This document shows positions 1 to 7,651 of a stretch of DNA of 37,330 nt, one piece after another (within the stretch, counting starts at the first letter, position 1; each line of letters begins with the position of its first letter). Source of the DNA: Clostridia bacterium (GTDB lineage: Bacteria; Bacillota; Clostridia; Christensenellales; Aristaeellaceae); contig JAUNMW010000009.1 of the NCBI GenBank assembly GCA_030537395.1, positions 1-37,330 on the forward strand, written 5' to 3'. The notes under the pieces are model-generated. The model was not told where the DNA came from and searched no databases. It was given only the letters and a program-made list of their open reading frames with translations. A program made the translations under genes and the position numbers.

Positions 1-84
1 ATTGATGACCTGCATGCCTCTGCCAAGGGCTATGAGTACATGACCCTCGGCATGCTGTGGAGCAGGGAGCGTGCGAATCGATGA
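1..84 (+). CDS. ParM/StbA-type plasmid segregation actin, C-terminal end only
   Basis: Frame 1 is open from the window edge to TGA at 82-84 and encodes 27 residues containing AKGYEYM. This resembles the C-terminus of ParM/StbA-family actin-like ATPases found on clostridial plasmids and mobilizable elements (family knowledge, not searched). ParM filaments push plasmid copies apart. The stop overlaps the next start as ATGA, which implies translational coupling with the small DNA-binding-type protein that follows, the usual parM-parR arrangement. The assignment rests on a short tail plus context, so it is tentative. Confidence 0.5.
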   Translation: MDDLHASAKGYEYMTLGMLWSRERANR

Positions 85-476
85 CCGAACATCGCTTTAC
101 CATGCGTCTGGATGATCGCTATGTTGATGAACATGCCGCCTGGCAGAAGCTGAACGACATTCAGCGTCGGACGCATCTGTCCTTCAATCGGATTGTTGTA
201 GACGCGATCAACGCTTACGAACACGATCAGCTGCGCCTGTCTGCGCAGGATGAGAAACGGTTGGTAGTACGTACCGCCGACGCAGTAGCTGATAAGCTCC
301 AGCAGATGCTGCCTGCCTATCTCGCAGGGTATTCAGCCGGGGCTACTGTTCCTGCTGTCGTCCCCACTGCCAGGCCTGTCTCAATTGAGCCACCCCTGAA
401 GGCGGCAGCTTCCTCGGATGACGACATGCCAGATTTCAGCGGCAGTGTCATGGATTTTGACTTCATGGGCAGCTAA
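81..476 (+). CDS. ParR-like small DNA-binding protein (putative partition adaptor)
   Basis: The product is 131 aa. The ATG at 81 is chosen because it overlaps the upstream stop (ATGA). The N-terminal ~50 residues (HRFTMRLDD, then a helical stretch with LSFNRIVVDAINAYE) look like a ribbon-helix-helix fold: one basic strand followed by two helices. The middle is helical, and the C-terminal ~40 residues are Pro/Ala-rich, ending in an acidic tail (DDDMPDFSGSVMDFDFM) that could be the peptide that contacts ParM filaments. Its place directly after a ParM-type tail and directly before repeated TTTGGTGC sites suggests a ParR that binds those sites. No sequence search was possible; a CopG-type plasmid regulator is the alternative. 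Confidence 0.5.
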   Translation: MTEHRFTMRLDDRYVDEHAAWQKLNDIQRRTHLSFNRIVVDAINAYEHDQLRLSAQDEKRLVVRTADAVADKLQQMLPAYLAGYSAGATVPAVVPTARPVSIEPPLKAAASSDDDMPDFSGSVMDFDFMGS

Positions 477-481
477 CAACG

Positions 482-603
482 ATCACCACTTTGGTGCGGA
501 ATACCCCATTTGCGCACCAAAGTGGTGATTTTCATTTACAACACTAAGAACATATTACACCAAAATGGTGCGAAAACAAGGCTTTTCTCATCATTTTGGT
601 GCA
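482..603. repeat. Cluster of TTTGGTGC repeats, candidate centromere (parC) or operator
   Basis: A perfect 17-bp inverted repeat has arms at 482-498 (ATCACCACTTTGGTGCG) and 513-529. A third copy, CACCAAAATGGTGCG, lies at 558-572 and is itself palindromic. A fourth, CATCATTTTGGTGCA, lies at 589-603. All share the core TTTGGTGC or its complement. They occupy the space between the ParR-like gene and the next start at 618. Repeated sites beside parMR are what a type II partition centromere or autoregulatory operator looks like. The repeats are seen directly; the function is inferred. Confidence 0.6.
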
Positions 604-617
604 GAACAGGAGAATCT

Positions 618-860
618 ATGAAACTTGATCTTGACGCCATCATGGCAAACATGCCGAAGGACGAAGAAACCCTGAAGGAAGTGCAGGCCAAGCACCGGAA
701 GATCCTTCAGGAGAACCGTGAGAACGAGAAGAAGCGGAAGGCACGCAACCACCGGCTCTGCGAACACGGAGCCATCATGGAAGCATACTTTCCGCAGACC
801 ATTGCGATGGACAGCGCACAGTTCTCTGCATTCATGCAGGAGCTGGCTGCTGGCCGGTGA
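618..860 (+). CDS. DUF3847-type small mobilization-associated protein
   Basis: The product is 80 aa, starting at the ATG at 618 behind AGGAGA. It is helical and highly charged, with a Lys/Arg/Glu-rich middle (ENEKKRKARNHRLCEHG) followed by a Pro-containing segment and MDSAQFSAFMQEL. This arrangement (charged helix, then HRLCE.G, then a short C-terminal helix) matches my memory of DUF3847 proteins, which usually sit just upstream of MobA/MobL relaxases in clostridial mobilizable elements. Here too a relaxase remnant begins 188 bp downstream. The biochemical role is unknown. Confidence 0.55.
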   Translation: MKLDLDAIMANMPKDEETLKEVQAKHRKILQENRENEKKRKARNHRLCEHGAIMEAYFPQTIAMDSAQFSAFMQELAAGR

Positions 861-930
861 CTACGACGGGGACGTTTCGGGGCAACCTGGGGCGTCCCTG
901 GTTCATTTCGGAGAGAAATGCGCACTTATA

Positions 931-959
931 CATACACTCTGGTGTATGTCGTGCGCCCT
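931..959 (+). other. oriT-like hairpin and nic-type core
   Basis: A perfect 7-bp hairpin, CATACAC (931-937) / GTGTATG (942-948), is followed 2 bp later by GTGCGCCCT (951-959). MOBQ-family origins such as RSF1010/R1162 have a hairpin followed by a nic region with GTGCGCCCT (established knowledge). The site lies about 90 bp upstream of a MobA/MobL-type relaxase start, the expected place. The TA-rich bases normally found just before the core are replaced by TC here, so function is uncertain. Confidence 0.45.
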
Positions 960-1048
960 GCGGGGCCTGTTGCGACTGCGTCGCGATGGGGCAAGCCCCA
1001 TACCCCAGGTAACGATGCTCCTGCGGGAGCCGAAGAATAGGAGGTCCA

Positions 1049-1183
1049 ATGAACTTCTTTCATTGTCCCATCAAGATCGTGTCACGCAACAAGGGGCGAA
1101 GCGCCGTAAGTGTAGCATCTTTTGATCGTTTTCTCAAGCATAATCCTCTCTCAAAGACTGGCAGAAGATGCTGCAATATCTGA
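1049..1183 (+). pseudogene. MobA/MobL-family relaxase, N-terminal fragment
   Basis: The ATG at 1049 follows a good GGAGG site at 1040-1044. The first ~25 residues (FFHCPIKIVSRNKGRSAV) match the conserved start of MobA/MobL relaxases, in which this strand precedes an Ala-rich 'SAVAAAAYR' stretch. After SVASF the reading frame leaves the family pattern and stops at 1181-1183, leaving 44 aa instead of the usual several hundred. The catalytic His triad is absent, so the protein cannot nick DNA. The break around 1120-1130 marks the edge of the mobile-element remnant. Confidence 0.55.
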
Positions 1184-1419
1184 GCGCGGAATGAATAGCG
1201 CCGGATATCAATCTGCGCGAAATGAAGGAGGACGTATGCAGGATGGAGGCGGTGAAACGTGAGTTATCAAGGGAAATAAAAGAACAATGCCAGAACGATA
1301 TCGTTGCTGATGGTTTTCGACACGTAAAAACGGGACCATGTATTGCAAACAAATGCCGGATTCATCATAGAATGTCGATTGTGTTTATAATATCATCTGG
1401 CTTGCTTTCAGATCTTTGA
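1144..1419 (+). pseudogene. Possible degraded coding remnant of the mobile element
   Basis: The frame that starts after TAA at 1141 reads as a plausible charged helical protein (SSLKDWQKMLQYLSAE, TGA at 1192, then IAPDINLREMKEDVCRMEAVKREL and onward). The coherence on both sides of the stop suggests one former coding region with a nonsense mutation, possibly the C-terminal part of the relaxase or another element gene. I do not recognise the family. It runs into the end of the convergent response regulator gene at 1385, so its own 3' end is probably lost. Confidence 0.25.
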
Positions 1420-2104
1420 GTTTAGCCGCAAATCCCTTTTTGCGCGGTTGACTGATGCGCAGCTCTATGCCGCCGATCAGCGTAACGGTGTACCCCTTCA
1501 CATCGGCCACATGCTTCATGTTAACCAGACAGGTATTTGAGCAGCGGGCAAAGCCCTTGGAATCCAGCTTGGCTTCGAGTTTGGACATAGTGCCGATCTC
1601 AGAAAAAACGCCGTCAATGGTATGGTATTTTAGGAGATGATCCTGCACCTCTATGTAGAGGATGTCACGCAGATTCACACGGACATTGTGCGAGCCTGTG
1701 GCAATGATCAGCGCATCCTCGGCTGACTGGTCGATCCTCCAGATGGCACGGGTCAACTTCATGGCAAAGCTGTAGTATTGTACAGGTTTCACCATGTAAT
1801 CCAGCGCCGACACCTCATAACCGGCAATTGCATATTGCGTCAGGCTGGTAACAAAAAACAGCAGGACCTTCTGATCCAGCACACGAAGGCGTCGTGCCGC
1901 TTCCATACCGTCGATATAGGGCATTTGGATATCCATGTAGATGATATCGTAGACGGGCTTATAGTTGTCCAGCAGCAGGATTGGATTCTCAAACAGGTCA
2001 ATCTGAAACGTGATGCTGTTTTCTTGGGCATACCGATCCAGATAGGCTTGCAGATCCGCTCGCGCCTGCTTCTCGTCCTCAACGATTGCAACATGGATCG
2101 CCAT
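1385..2104 (-). CDS. LytTR-family response regulator (module 1)
   Basis: The product is 239 aa. The ATG at 2104 is chosen because GAGGAGG lies 7 nt upstream. Residues 1-120 form a receiver domain: acidic pair E9/D10, phospho-acceptor D58 in YMDIQMP, and the conserved Lys in MVKP. Residues ~135-239 form a LytTR DNA-binding domain (ILYIEVQDHLLKYHT, FARCSNTCLVNMKHV, ELRISQPRKKGF). AgrA, VirR and ComE belong to this class and bind pairs of direct repeats. The gene follows its partner kinase in one operon (91-bp gap) and ends near the mobile-element debris. A divergent membrane GH3 gene carrying a direct repeat in its promoter is the likely target (inference). Confidence 0.93.
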   Translation of the reverse strand: MAIHVAIVEDEKQARADLQAYLDRYAQENSITFQIDLFENPILLLDNYKPVYDIIYMDIQMPYIDGMEAARRLRVLDQKVLLFFVTSLTQYAIAGYEVSALDYMVKPVQYYSFAMKLTRAIWRIDQSAEDALIIATGSHNVRVNLRDILYIEVQDHLLKYHTIDGVFSEIGTMSKLEAKLDSKGFARCSNTCLVNMKHVADVKGYTVTLIGGIELRISQPRKKGFAAKLKDLKASQMIL

Positions 2105-2195
2105 ACGATCACCTCCTCGACTGATAGACAAAGCATACCGTTATTCGGTGTATACGGCAAGACTTCTTCCGTAAACTCACAATCATTTTCGCAGA

Positions 2196-3539
2196 TTAGG
2201 AATTGATCGGTATATGGATGGTCAGGCTGAACACATCCCGCTGATGCTGAACAGCCATGGTACCATGATATTGCTCCGCCAGGTAGCGCATGCTCATGGT
2301 GCCATAGCCATGCTGACCGCGTTCCCGTTTGGTGGTTTGTAGCGCTTTCCCCTCCTGATCCATTTGCCCGTCGAAATAATTCACGATCTCCGCATCTATA
2401 AAGCTGTTGGCCTGCTGAACAGTGAGGCTGATCACACGCTTGGATGGATCATCCAGCTTGCGCACCGCTTCCACTGCATTACTCAAAGCATTCATGAACA
2501 GTGAATAGACATGGCTGTTTTTCATGAACCGCAGCGCCTGCCCATCTGCCAGACAGGAAAACTCGATCTGTTCCTTTTCACAGGCTAACTGGATCACATA
2601 GATCACAAGATCCAGCACTTCGCAGCCTGTCTTGATGTTGCGGTCATAGATGTTCATGGCGTCACGCAGGGAGGTGATCTCCTCTGCCGTCAGCTTGTCA
2701 GAAAAGTCGTCAAGATGATGCTTCAGATCGTGACAGCGCATATTGATCAGGTCGATATTTTCCTTGACCACCTGATACTGTTTTCGCTCCTGGAGGAGAA
2801 TCTGATCCATGACCAGCATTTCCGTACGATAATGGCTTTGCAGCTCAATGCCATTACACAACACCAGGATGAATATGGATACGACCAGCAGATACGAGCG
2901 GTTGACCAGCAGCATCGGCCAGCTTTCAGCGCGGTATTCGTTACTGATGCAATCCGGGATGGTCAGAAACACAATGCAGCACAGCGTCAGGACGGTGGTT
3001 GACAGACGCGAGACTCGATCCAATTCGTTGCTCTTTCGGGGACCCGCAAATCGCCACAGCACCCAGTATACCAGCAGATGCAGCGCGTAATAGATGATCC
3101 AATCGGCAGCATTGACAGGTCGTTCCTGATTGATCAAAGAAATGGTAATGCGTTCGTCAATATTGCATACGGCCAGCAAAAAGGAATATGCTGCCGCACC
3201 GATCTCCATGCCTGCAACACCGGCGCACCAGGTTTTCAGCTTGGCATGGAAGGGATTGGAGAAGCACAGCAGATCAATCACTAGCGGCATACTCAACTGG
3301 ATAAAGCGCATGATAAAACGTGTGCCAAGACCGCTGATATGTGACCGCAGCAGAACGCTGCAAAGCATCAGTACAAAGCAGATGACCACAGACAGCGTGA
3401 GCCAGCCGAAAAAGTGCCGCTTCCGCCGCAGGGAAAAGCTGAACAGAAAGCCAGATAGCAGCAGCTGTCCCATCATGTTGATCTGCACCATCCACTGGTA
3501 GTGATAGGTTGCATAAAGCTGATCCATGAAGGCCTGCAT
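2196..3539 (-). CDS. GHKL sensor histidine kinase, AgrC-like (module 1)
   Basis: The product is 447 aa from the ATG at 3539, which sits 8 nt after AGAGG; a GTG at 3548 is the alternative. Residues ~15-230 contain about six hydrophobic segments, a polytopic sensor of the AgrC type. A coiled linker (~235-265) leads to the phosphorylation box NMRCHDLKHHL with H270. The GHKL ATPase has its N box at ALSNAVEAV and a G-rich G box at GYGTMSMRYLAEQYHG. The kinase should phosphorylate the LytTR regulator encoded downstream. Polytopic GHKL kinases often sense peptides, but no signal gene is obvious here. It is transcribed away from the GH3 gene across a 222-bp shared control region. Confidence 0.92.
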   Translation of the reverse strand: MQAFMDQLYATYHYQWMVQINMMGQLLLSGFLFSFSLRRKRHFFGWLTLSVVICFVLMLCSVLLRSHISGLGTRFIMRFIQLSMPLVIDLLCFSNPFHAKLKTWCAGVAGMEIGAAAYSFLLAVCNIDERITISLINQERPVNAADWIIYYALHLLVYWVLWRFAGPRKSNELDRVSRLSTTVLTLCCIVFLTIPDCISNEYRAESWPMLLVNRSYLLVVSIFILVLCNGIELQSHYRTEMLVMDQILLQERKQYQVVKENIDLINMRCHDLKHHLDDFSDKLTAEEITSLRDAMNIYDRNIKTGCEVLDLVIYVIQLACEKEQIEFSCLADGQALRFMKNSHVYSLFMNALSNAVEAVRKLDDPSKRVISLTVQQANSFIDAEIVNYFDGQMDQEGKALQTTKRERGQHGYGTMSMRYLAEQYHGTMAVQHQRDVFSLTIHIPINS

Positions 3540-3570
3540 AGGGCTCACCTCTTTGCATTATATATGCGTT

Positions 3571-3599
3571 ATTTTATCATTTTGCACATCATTCGTCAA
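3571..3599 (-). promoter_or_regulatory. Promoter of the module 1 kinase-regulator operon
   Basis: On the minus strand TTGACG (3599-3594) and TAAAAT (3576-3571) are separated by 17 bp, a good sigma-A-type promoter. The kinase start lies 31 bp further on. The direct repeat at 3618-3649 lies just upstream of this -35 box, so one site could act on both divergent promoters. Confidence 0.6.
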
Positions 3600-3617
3600 T
3601 GAAACAGGCGGTTTTCC

Positions 3618-3649
3618 TTTTAGGCTGCGCAAATGTTTTTTAGGCTGCG
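3618..3649 (+). promoter_or_regulatory. Direct repeat TTTTAGGCTGCG x2, candidate LytTR operator
   Basis: Two identical 12-bp copies, TTTTAGGCTGCG, occupy 3618-3629 and 3638-3649, a period of 20 bp or about two helical turns. LytTR regulators bind paired direct repeats spaced by about two turns, usually just upstream of the -35 box (family knowledge). The second copy ends 9 bp before the -35 box of the GH3 promoter, in the region between the divergent kinase and GH3 promoters. The repeat is certain; binding by the neighbouring regulator is inferred. Confidence 0.65.
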
Positions 3650-3658
3650 GAATACTGA

Positions 3659-3687
3659 TTGATGAAGCCGCAGCTTGTTTTTATACT
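3659..3687 (+). promoter_or_regulatory. Promoter of the module 1 GH3 gene
   Basis: TTGATG (3659-3664) and TATACT (3682-3687) are separated by exactly 17 bp. The start codon at 3762 leaves a leader of about 68 nt. The directly repeated element ends 9 bp upstream of the -35 box, the geometry of an activator-controlled promoter. Confidence 0.6.
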
Positions 3688-3761
3688 GTAATCAGCAACG
3701 GGCAAACGGTCAGAATTTGAGGAAGATGACTGGTTGCGTAAACGTGAAGGAGGAAGTCCCT

Positions 3762-6700
3762 ATGAGCGAACTGAAAGCGAAGAAGAACCTGCCGGCACTG
3801 ATCGGCATCGTTCTGTCCGTGCTGACGGCTGTGGTGTATGCGCTGTTCTACGGTTCAGCCAACACCATGATGAACAACATGAGCTGGTCTGCATTCTGGC
3901 TGCTGATTGGCGGCGGCGCTGCTGCGCTGGCTCTGATTCTGGTAAAGCAGGGCAAGCTGGCCCCGGCTGTAATGTCCATCTGTCATCTGATTGCCTTTAC
4001 CATGACGATCTATCAGATGTATCCCTACATCTCCGCTGCCTTTGTGGGCATCGACTCCACCTGGGAGGTCAGCTTCTTCGTGGTGATGATCCTGCTGGCT
4101 GTGGGCCTGGTGGTGAACCTGGTGGCCGCCATGAAGGCCATTACCGTGAAGAAGGCTGCGCTGCCCAAGACGCTGATGTCCGTGGCTTGCGTGCTGCTGG
4201 CTTTCATGATCGTGGGCAATACCATTGCCATGGAAAATGCCCCGCAGATCAATAGCTTCCTCAAGACGCCCACCATCAAGACGACGGTGCCGGAAGGCTT
4301 GAATGAGGATACACAGTATTACAAGTCCGCTTACACCGACCTGGCGACCCTGATGGCTGATGGCCGTGCCATGGGCGAGGTTGCTATGGGTGAAGGCGTG
4401 GTACTTCTGAAGAATGACAACAACGCTCTGCCCCTGTCCGCAGACGAGCGTAAGGTGAGCCTCGTTGGCATCTCCTGCATCGATCCCGTATACGGCGGCA
4501 CCGGCTCCGGCCTGGTGGATGTGTCCACTGCTCCTTCCTATAAGTCTGCATTTGAGCGCAACGGTCTGTTCTCTGTCAACGAAACGCTGTGGAACTGGTA
4601 CGCTGCACCTGAGCAGGAAGGCTACAAGCGTGCTGTCGGTCCTACCGGCCCCGGTGTGCAGGGCGCCAAGGTGATCGGTGAAGCTCCCTGGAGTGAAGTG
4701 GAAAAGGCCAACGGTGCTTCCTTTGCTCAGTATGGCGATGCGGCCATCGTGATCCTGTCCCGTCTGGGCGGCGAAGGTTCCGACATGCCTCGCGGCGAGC
4801 GCTCCCTGTCCAAGCTGGATGATGTGAACGGTGCAAACGGTGATACCACCGAAGGCGACTACCTGAAGCTGTCTCCCAAGGAAAAGGAAATGTTCGCTGG
4901 CCTGAAGGCTCTGAAGGACAACGGCACCGTGAAGAAGATCGTGGTGCTGCTGAACTTTGCCAACCAGATTGAAGCATCCTTCTTGAATGACGAGGCCTAT
5001 GGCATCGACGCTGCCCTGTGGATCGGCACGCCTGGTCAGACCGGTCTGTATGCCGTGGCTGACATCCTGGCTGGCAACATCAATCCTTCCGGTCGCCTGT
5101 CTGCTACCTTCTGGCTGACCCACGACAAGAACCCCTCTCTGGCCAACTTTGGTGCAAACACTTACGCCGGTGCGCCTGATGCGGTGAACAGCGATGGTTC
5201 TCCCCAGCAGGACAAGGTGTATGTGGTCTATCAGGAAGGCATCTACCTGGGCTACCGCTACACCGAAAGCCGCTATGAGGACTACGTGATGGGTACGCCC
5301 AACACCGGCGATTACCTCTATGGCGAAACCGTGGCCTATCCCTTCGGCTATGGCCTGAGCTACACCAGCTTTGACTATTCCGATTTCAACGTGGTCAAGA
5401 CCGGCAACGGTGCGAACACGCAGTATGCCGTGAGCGTGAAGGTGACCAATACCGGTGCTGCTGCCGGTAAGGAGACTGTGCAGATCTACCTGCAGAAGCC
5501 CTATGGCGACTATAACAAGCAGAACGATGTGGAAGCTGCGTCTGTTGAGCTGGTCGGCTTTGGCAAGACCAAGGCTCTGAATCCCGGCGAGAGCGAGACC
5601 GTGACCGTGATGGTGGGCGAGCGTCAATTCGCTGCCTATGACGCCAACAATGCCAAGACCTATGTGGTCGTGGATGGCGACTATTACCTGACCGCTGCCC
5701 GCAATGCCCATGACGCTGTGAACAACATCCTGGCTCGCAAGGGCTACACGGTGGAAAGCACCGAGGGCCGCATGGATGCGGACGGCGTTGCCGCCCAGGT
5801 GACCGAGGCGCTGACCTACAGCCTGGATGCTGAAACCTACAAGACCTCTGCTGCCACCGGCGCTGAGATCACCAACCAGTTTGAATATGCCGATTTCAAC
5901 AAGTATGAAGGCCGCGGCAATGACTCCGTGACCTACATGAGCCGCAAGGACTGGAACGGAACTACCCCCAAGAGCTGGGATGATGGCGTGGTTCTGCACT
6001 GGAGCGATGCCATCGCAGCTGATGAAGTGAAGTATGGCCGTCAGGGCGAGACCAAGGTGCCTGAGGTCAACATGGAGTATCCCAAGTACGATACCTTCGT
6101 AAACGGCAAGGTCATGAGCCTGATCGAACTGCGTGTGAATGAGAACGGCAACGAGATCGCTTATGACGATCCCAAGTGGGATACCCTGCTGGATCAGCTG
6201 AGCTGGGAAGACTACACCGGCCTGATTCCCAGCGGTATCCGCCGCACCGGCGATATCCTGACCATCAACAAGATGACTACCCTGGATCATAATGGTCCTT
6301 CCGGCCTGACCCAGCCCTACAATTCCGGTGCCAACGGTCTGGCTACCACCACCAACGATCCCAATAAGGAATCCCGCGCTATGTGCTATCCCAGCGGCGG
6401 TGTGCTGGCTTCCACCTTCAATATTGACCTGATGTACGACATCGGTAACCTAATCGGTGAGGATGCTCTTTGGGCTGGCTACAATGGCCTGTATGGCCCC
6501 GGTTCCAACATCCAGCGCACGCCCTACTCTGGCCGCAACTTCGAATATTACTCCGAGGACGGCTTCCTGAGCGGCACCATCTGTGCTTATGAGAGCGCAG
6601 CTATGGAGAGCCATGGTTTGTATCTGTACAACAAGCATGTTGGCCTGAATGATCAGGAAGACCTGCGTCGTGGTATCTGCACCTGGGCCAATGAGCAGAG

Positions 6701-7259
6701 CATCCGCGAGATCTACATGCGCGCCTTCGAGCTGCCCATCACCATTGCTGGCACTCAGTACGAACACAACGGCGAAACTCTGACGCTGAAAGGCGCCAGT
6801 AGCGTGATGCTTGCCTTCAACCGTATGGGTCTGCACTGGAGCGGCATGCAGAAAGGCATGGTGACCAACTTCCTGCGCAACGAGTGCGGTATGCCCGGTA
6901 TCGTCGTGACCGATATGTGGTATGGCACAGCCTCTCCCTACATGAATATGCCTGCCTGGCTGCTGGCTGGCGGCAACCTGGTGGATGGCGTGATGGATGC
7001 CTCTCATCTGGATGCCAGCCGTCCCGGCAACAATCATGGCGATGTGGCCTGGGCTATGCGTGAAGCTATGCATCGCATTCTGTACACCGTGGTGCATTCC
7101 AATGCTATGAACGGCGTGTCTGCCCACACTGTGGTAGAAAAGGTTACGCCCTGGTGGCAGACAGCTATTCTGGCTGCTCAGATCGGCTTTGGTGTGCTGG
7201 CACTGGCTTCTTGCGCGTGGCTGTTCCTTAAGGGCCGCAAGCAGAAGAAAAATGCATAA
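3762..7259 (+). CDS. Membrane-anchored GH3 glycosidase, domain-swapped, with fused N-terminal 5-TM region
   Basis: The product is 1165 aa; the ATG at 3762 lies 7 nt after AAGGAGGA. Residues ~11-157 hold five membrane segments (about 11-31, 41-62, 68-95, 102-124, 137-157). Then come the GH3 C-terminal sandwich domain (~200-530; EGVVLLKNDNNALPL, and GGEGSDM with candidate acid/base E338), an FnIII-like domain (~550-650), and the GH3 TIM barrel (~800-1090) with KHVGLNDQE (K958) and the nucleophile D1051 in VVTDMW. A last membrane segment lies at ~1135-1157. The usual GH3 order is TIM barrel first; the reversed order is known from rumen clostridial beta-glucosidases. Both ends are in the membrane, so the catalytic part probably faces outward. 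It likely acts on beta-glucosides or xylosides; specificity cannot be read. A terminator follows. Confidence 0.92.
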   Translation: MSELKAKKNLPALIGIVLSVLTAVVYALFYGSANTMMNNMSWSAFWLLIGGGAAALALILVKQGKLAPAVMSICHLIAFTMTIYQMYPYISAAFVGIDSTWEVSFFVVMILLAVGLVVNLVAAMKAITVKKAALPKTLMSVACVLLAFMIVGNTIAMENAPQINSFLKTPTIKTTVPEGLNEDTQYYKSAYTDLATLMADGRAMGEVAMGEGVVLLKNDNNALPLSADERKVSLVGISCIDPVYGGTGSGLVDVSTAPSYKSAFERNGLFSVNETLWNWYAAPEQEGYKRAVGPTGPGVQGAKVIGEAPWSEVEKANGASFAQYGDAAIVILSRLGGEGSDMPRGERSLSKLDDVNGANGDTTEGDYLKLSPKEKEMFAGLKALKDNGTVKKIVVLLNFANQIEASFLNDEAYGIDAALWIGTPGQTGLYAVADILAGNINPSGRLSATFWLTHDKNPSLANFGANTYAGAPDAVNSDGSPQQDKVYVVYQEGIYLGYRYTESRYEDYVMGTPNTGDYLYGETVAYPFGYGLSYTSFDYSDFNVVKTGNGANTQYAVSVKVTNTGAAAGKETVQIYLQKPYGDYNKQNDVEAASVELVGFGKTKALNPGESETVTVMVGERQFAAYDANNAKTYVVVDGDYYLTAARNAHDAVNNILARKGYTVESTEGRMDADGVAAQVTEALTYSLDAETYKTSAATGAEITNQFEYADFNKYEGRGNDSVTYMSRKDWNGTTPKSWDDGVVLHWSDAIAADEVKYGRQGETKVPEVNMEYPKYDTFVNGKVMSLIELRVNENGNEIAYDDPKWDTLLDQLSWEDYTGLIPSGIRRTGDILTINKMTTLDHNGPSGLTQPYNSGANGLATTTNDPNKESRAMCYPSGGVLASTFNIDLMYDIGNLIGEDALWAGYNGLYGPGSNIQRTPYSGRNFEYYSEDGFLSGTICAYESAAMESHGLYLYNKHVGLNDQEDLRRGICTWANEQSIREIYMRAFELPITIAGTQYEHNGETLTLKGASSVMLAFNRMGLHWSGMQKGMVTNFLRNECGMPGIVVTDMWYGTASPYMNMPAWLLAGGNLVDGVMDASHLDASRPGNNHGDVAWAMREAMHRILYTVVHSNAMNGVSAHTVVEKVTPWWQTAILAAQIGFGVLALASCAWLFLKGRKQKKNA

Positions 7260-7331
7260 ACACGCCATAAAAACAATCAGATCATAAGAGTAGCAGGATA
7301 GACTTCCTCTCCACCCTGCTAAATAACCGCA

Positions 7332-7367
7332 GCCCGGCATAGAAGCGCGAACTATGCCGGGCTTTTT
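7332..7367 (+). terminator. Rho-independent terminator after module 1 GH3
   Basis: A perfect 11-bp stem, GCCCGGCATAG / CTATGCCGGGC, with a 9-nt loop is followed by TTTTT. It isolates the GH3 gene from the MATE gene downstream. Confidence 0.9.
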
Positions 7368-7561
7368 CATAAGATTTCTAAGCTTGGATCAGAAAGACGA
7401 ACTCTGATGATAGAATAGTCATTTCAGAGAACATTGCTTTGGGACATGGCGTACACACATAGTATCTTGAAAAATAAAGTATGTTCGCTTGTTTATTGAA
7501 CACAGTCTTGATATGCGCGAAGAAGTAACCGCATGAAGTACTTCAAAGTGGAGGAATAAGC

Positions 7562-7609
7562 ATGCAAAACGATATGAATCGCTTCAATTCTGCGCAGAAT
7601 GTGCTATAA
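7562..7609 (+). other. 15-codon ORF with a good ribosome site in the gap before MATE
   Basis: GGAGGA at 7550-7555 precedes an ATG at 7562 that opens a 15-residue frame (MQNDMNRFNSAQNVL) ending at 7609. It has no hydrophobic or cysteine-rich character and its end overlaps the -10 box of the MATE promoter, so it is more likely a chance or relic ORF than a peptide gene. Otherwise the gap 7368-7601 shows nothing I recognise. Confidence 0.15.
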
Positions 7610-7610
7610 T
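7602..7610 (+). promoter_or_regulatory. Extended -10 promoter for the MATE gene
   Basis: TGCTATAAT is a TGnTATAAT extended -10 element (TATAAT at 7605-7610). The -35 position (CTTCAA, 7582-7587, 17-bp spacing) is weak, which extended -10 promoters tolerate. The MATE start lies about 42 bp downstream. Confidence 0.5.
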
Positions 7611-7651
7611 GCATAGGGTTCGCCAAAGCGGACCGAAAAGGATGGGATTAC

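Noticed and set aside
707..1125. Overlapping frames on both strands across 707-1125
   Set aside because: They overlap the DUF3847-type gene and the oriT-like region, lack ribosome sites, and have arginine-rich noise composition.
3855..6290. 811-codon minus-strand open frame inside the module 1 GH3 gene
   Set aside because: Shadow of strongly codon-biased coding DNA; low-complexity composition and no family motifs.
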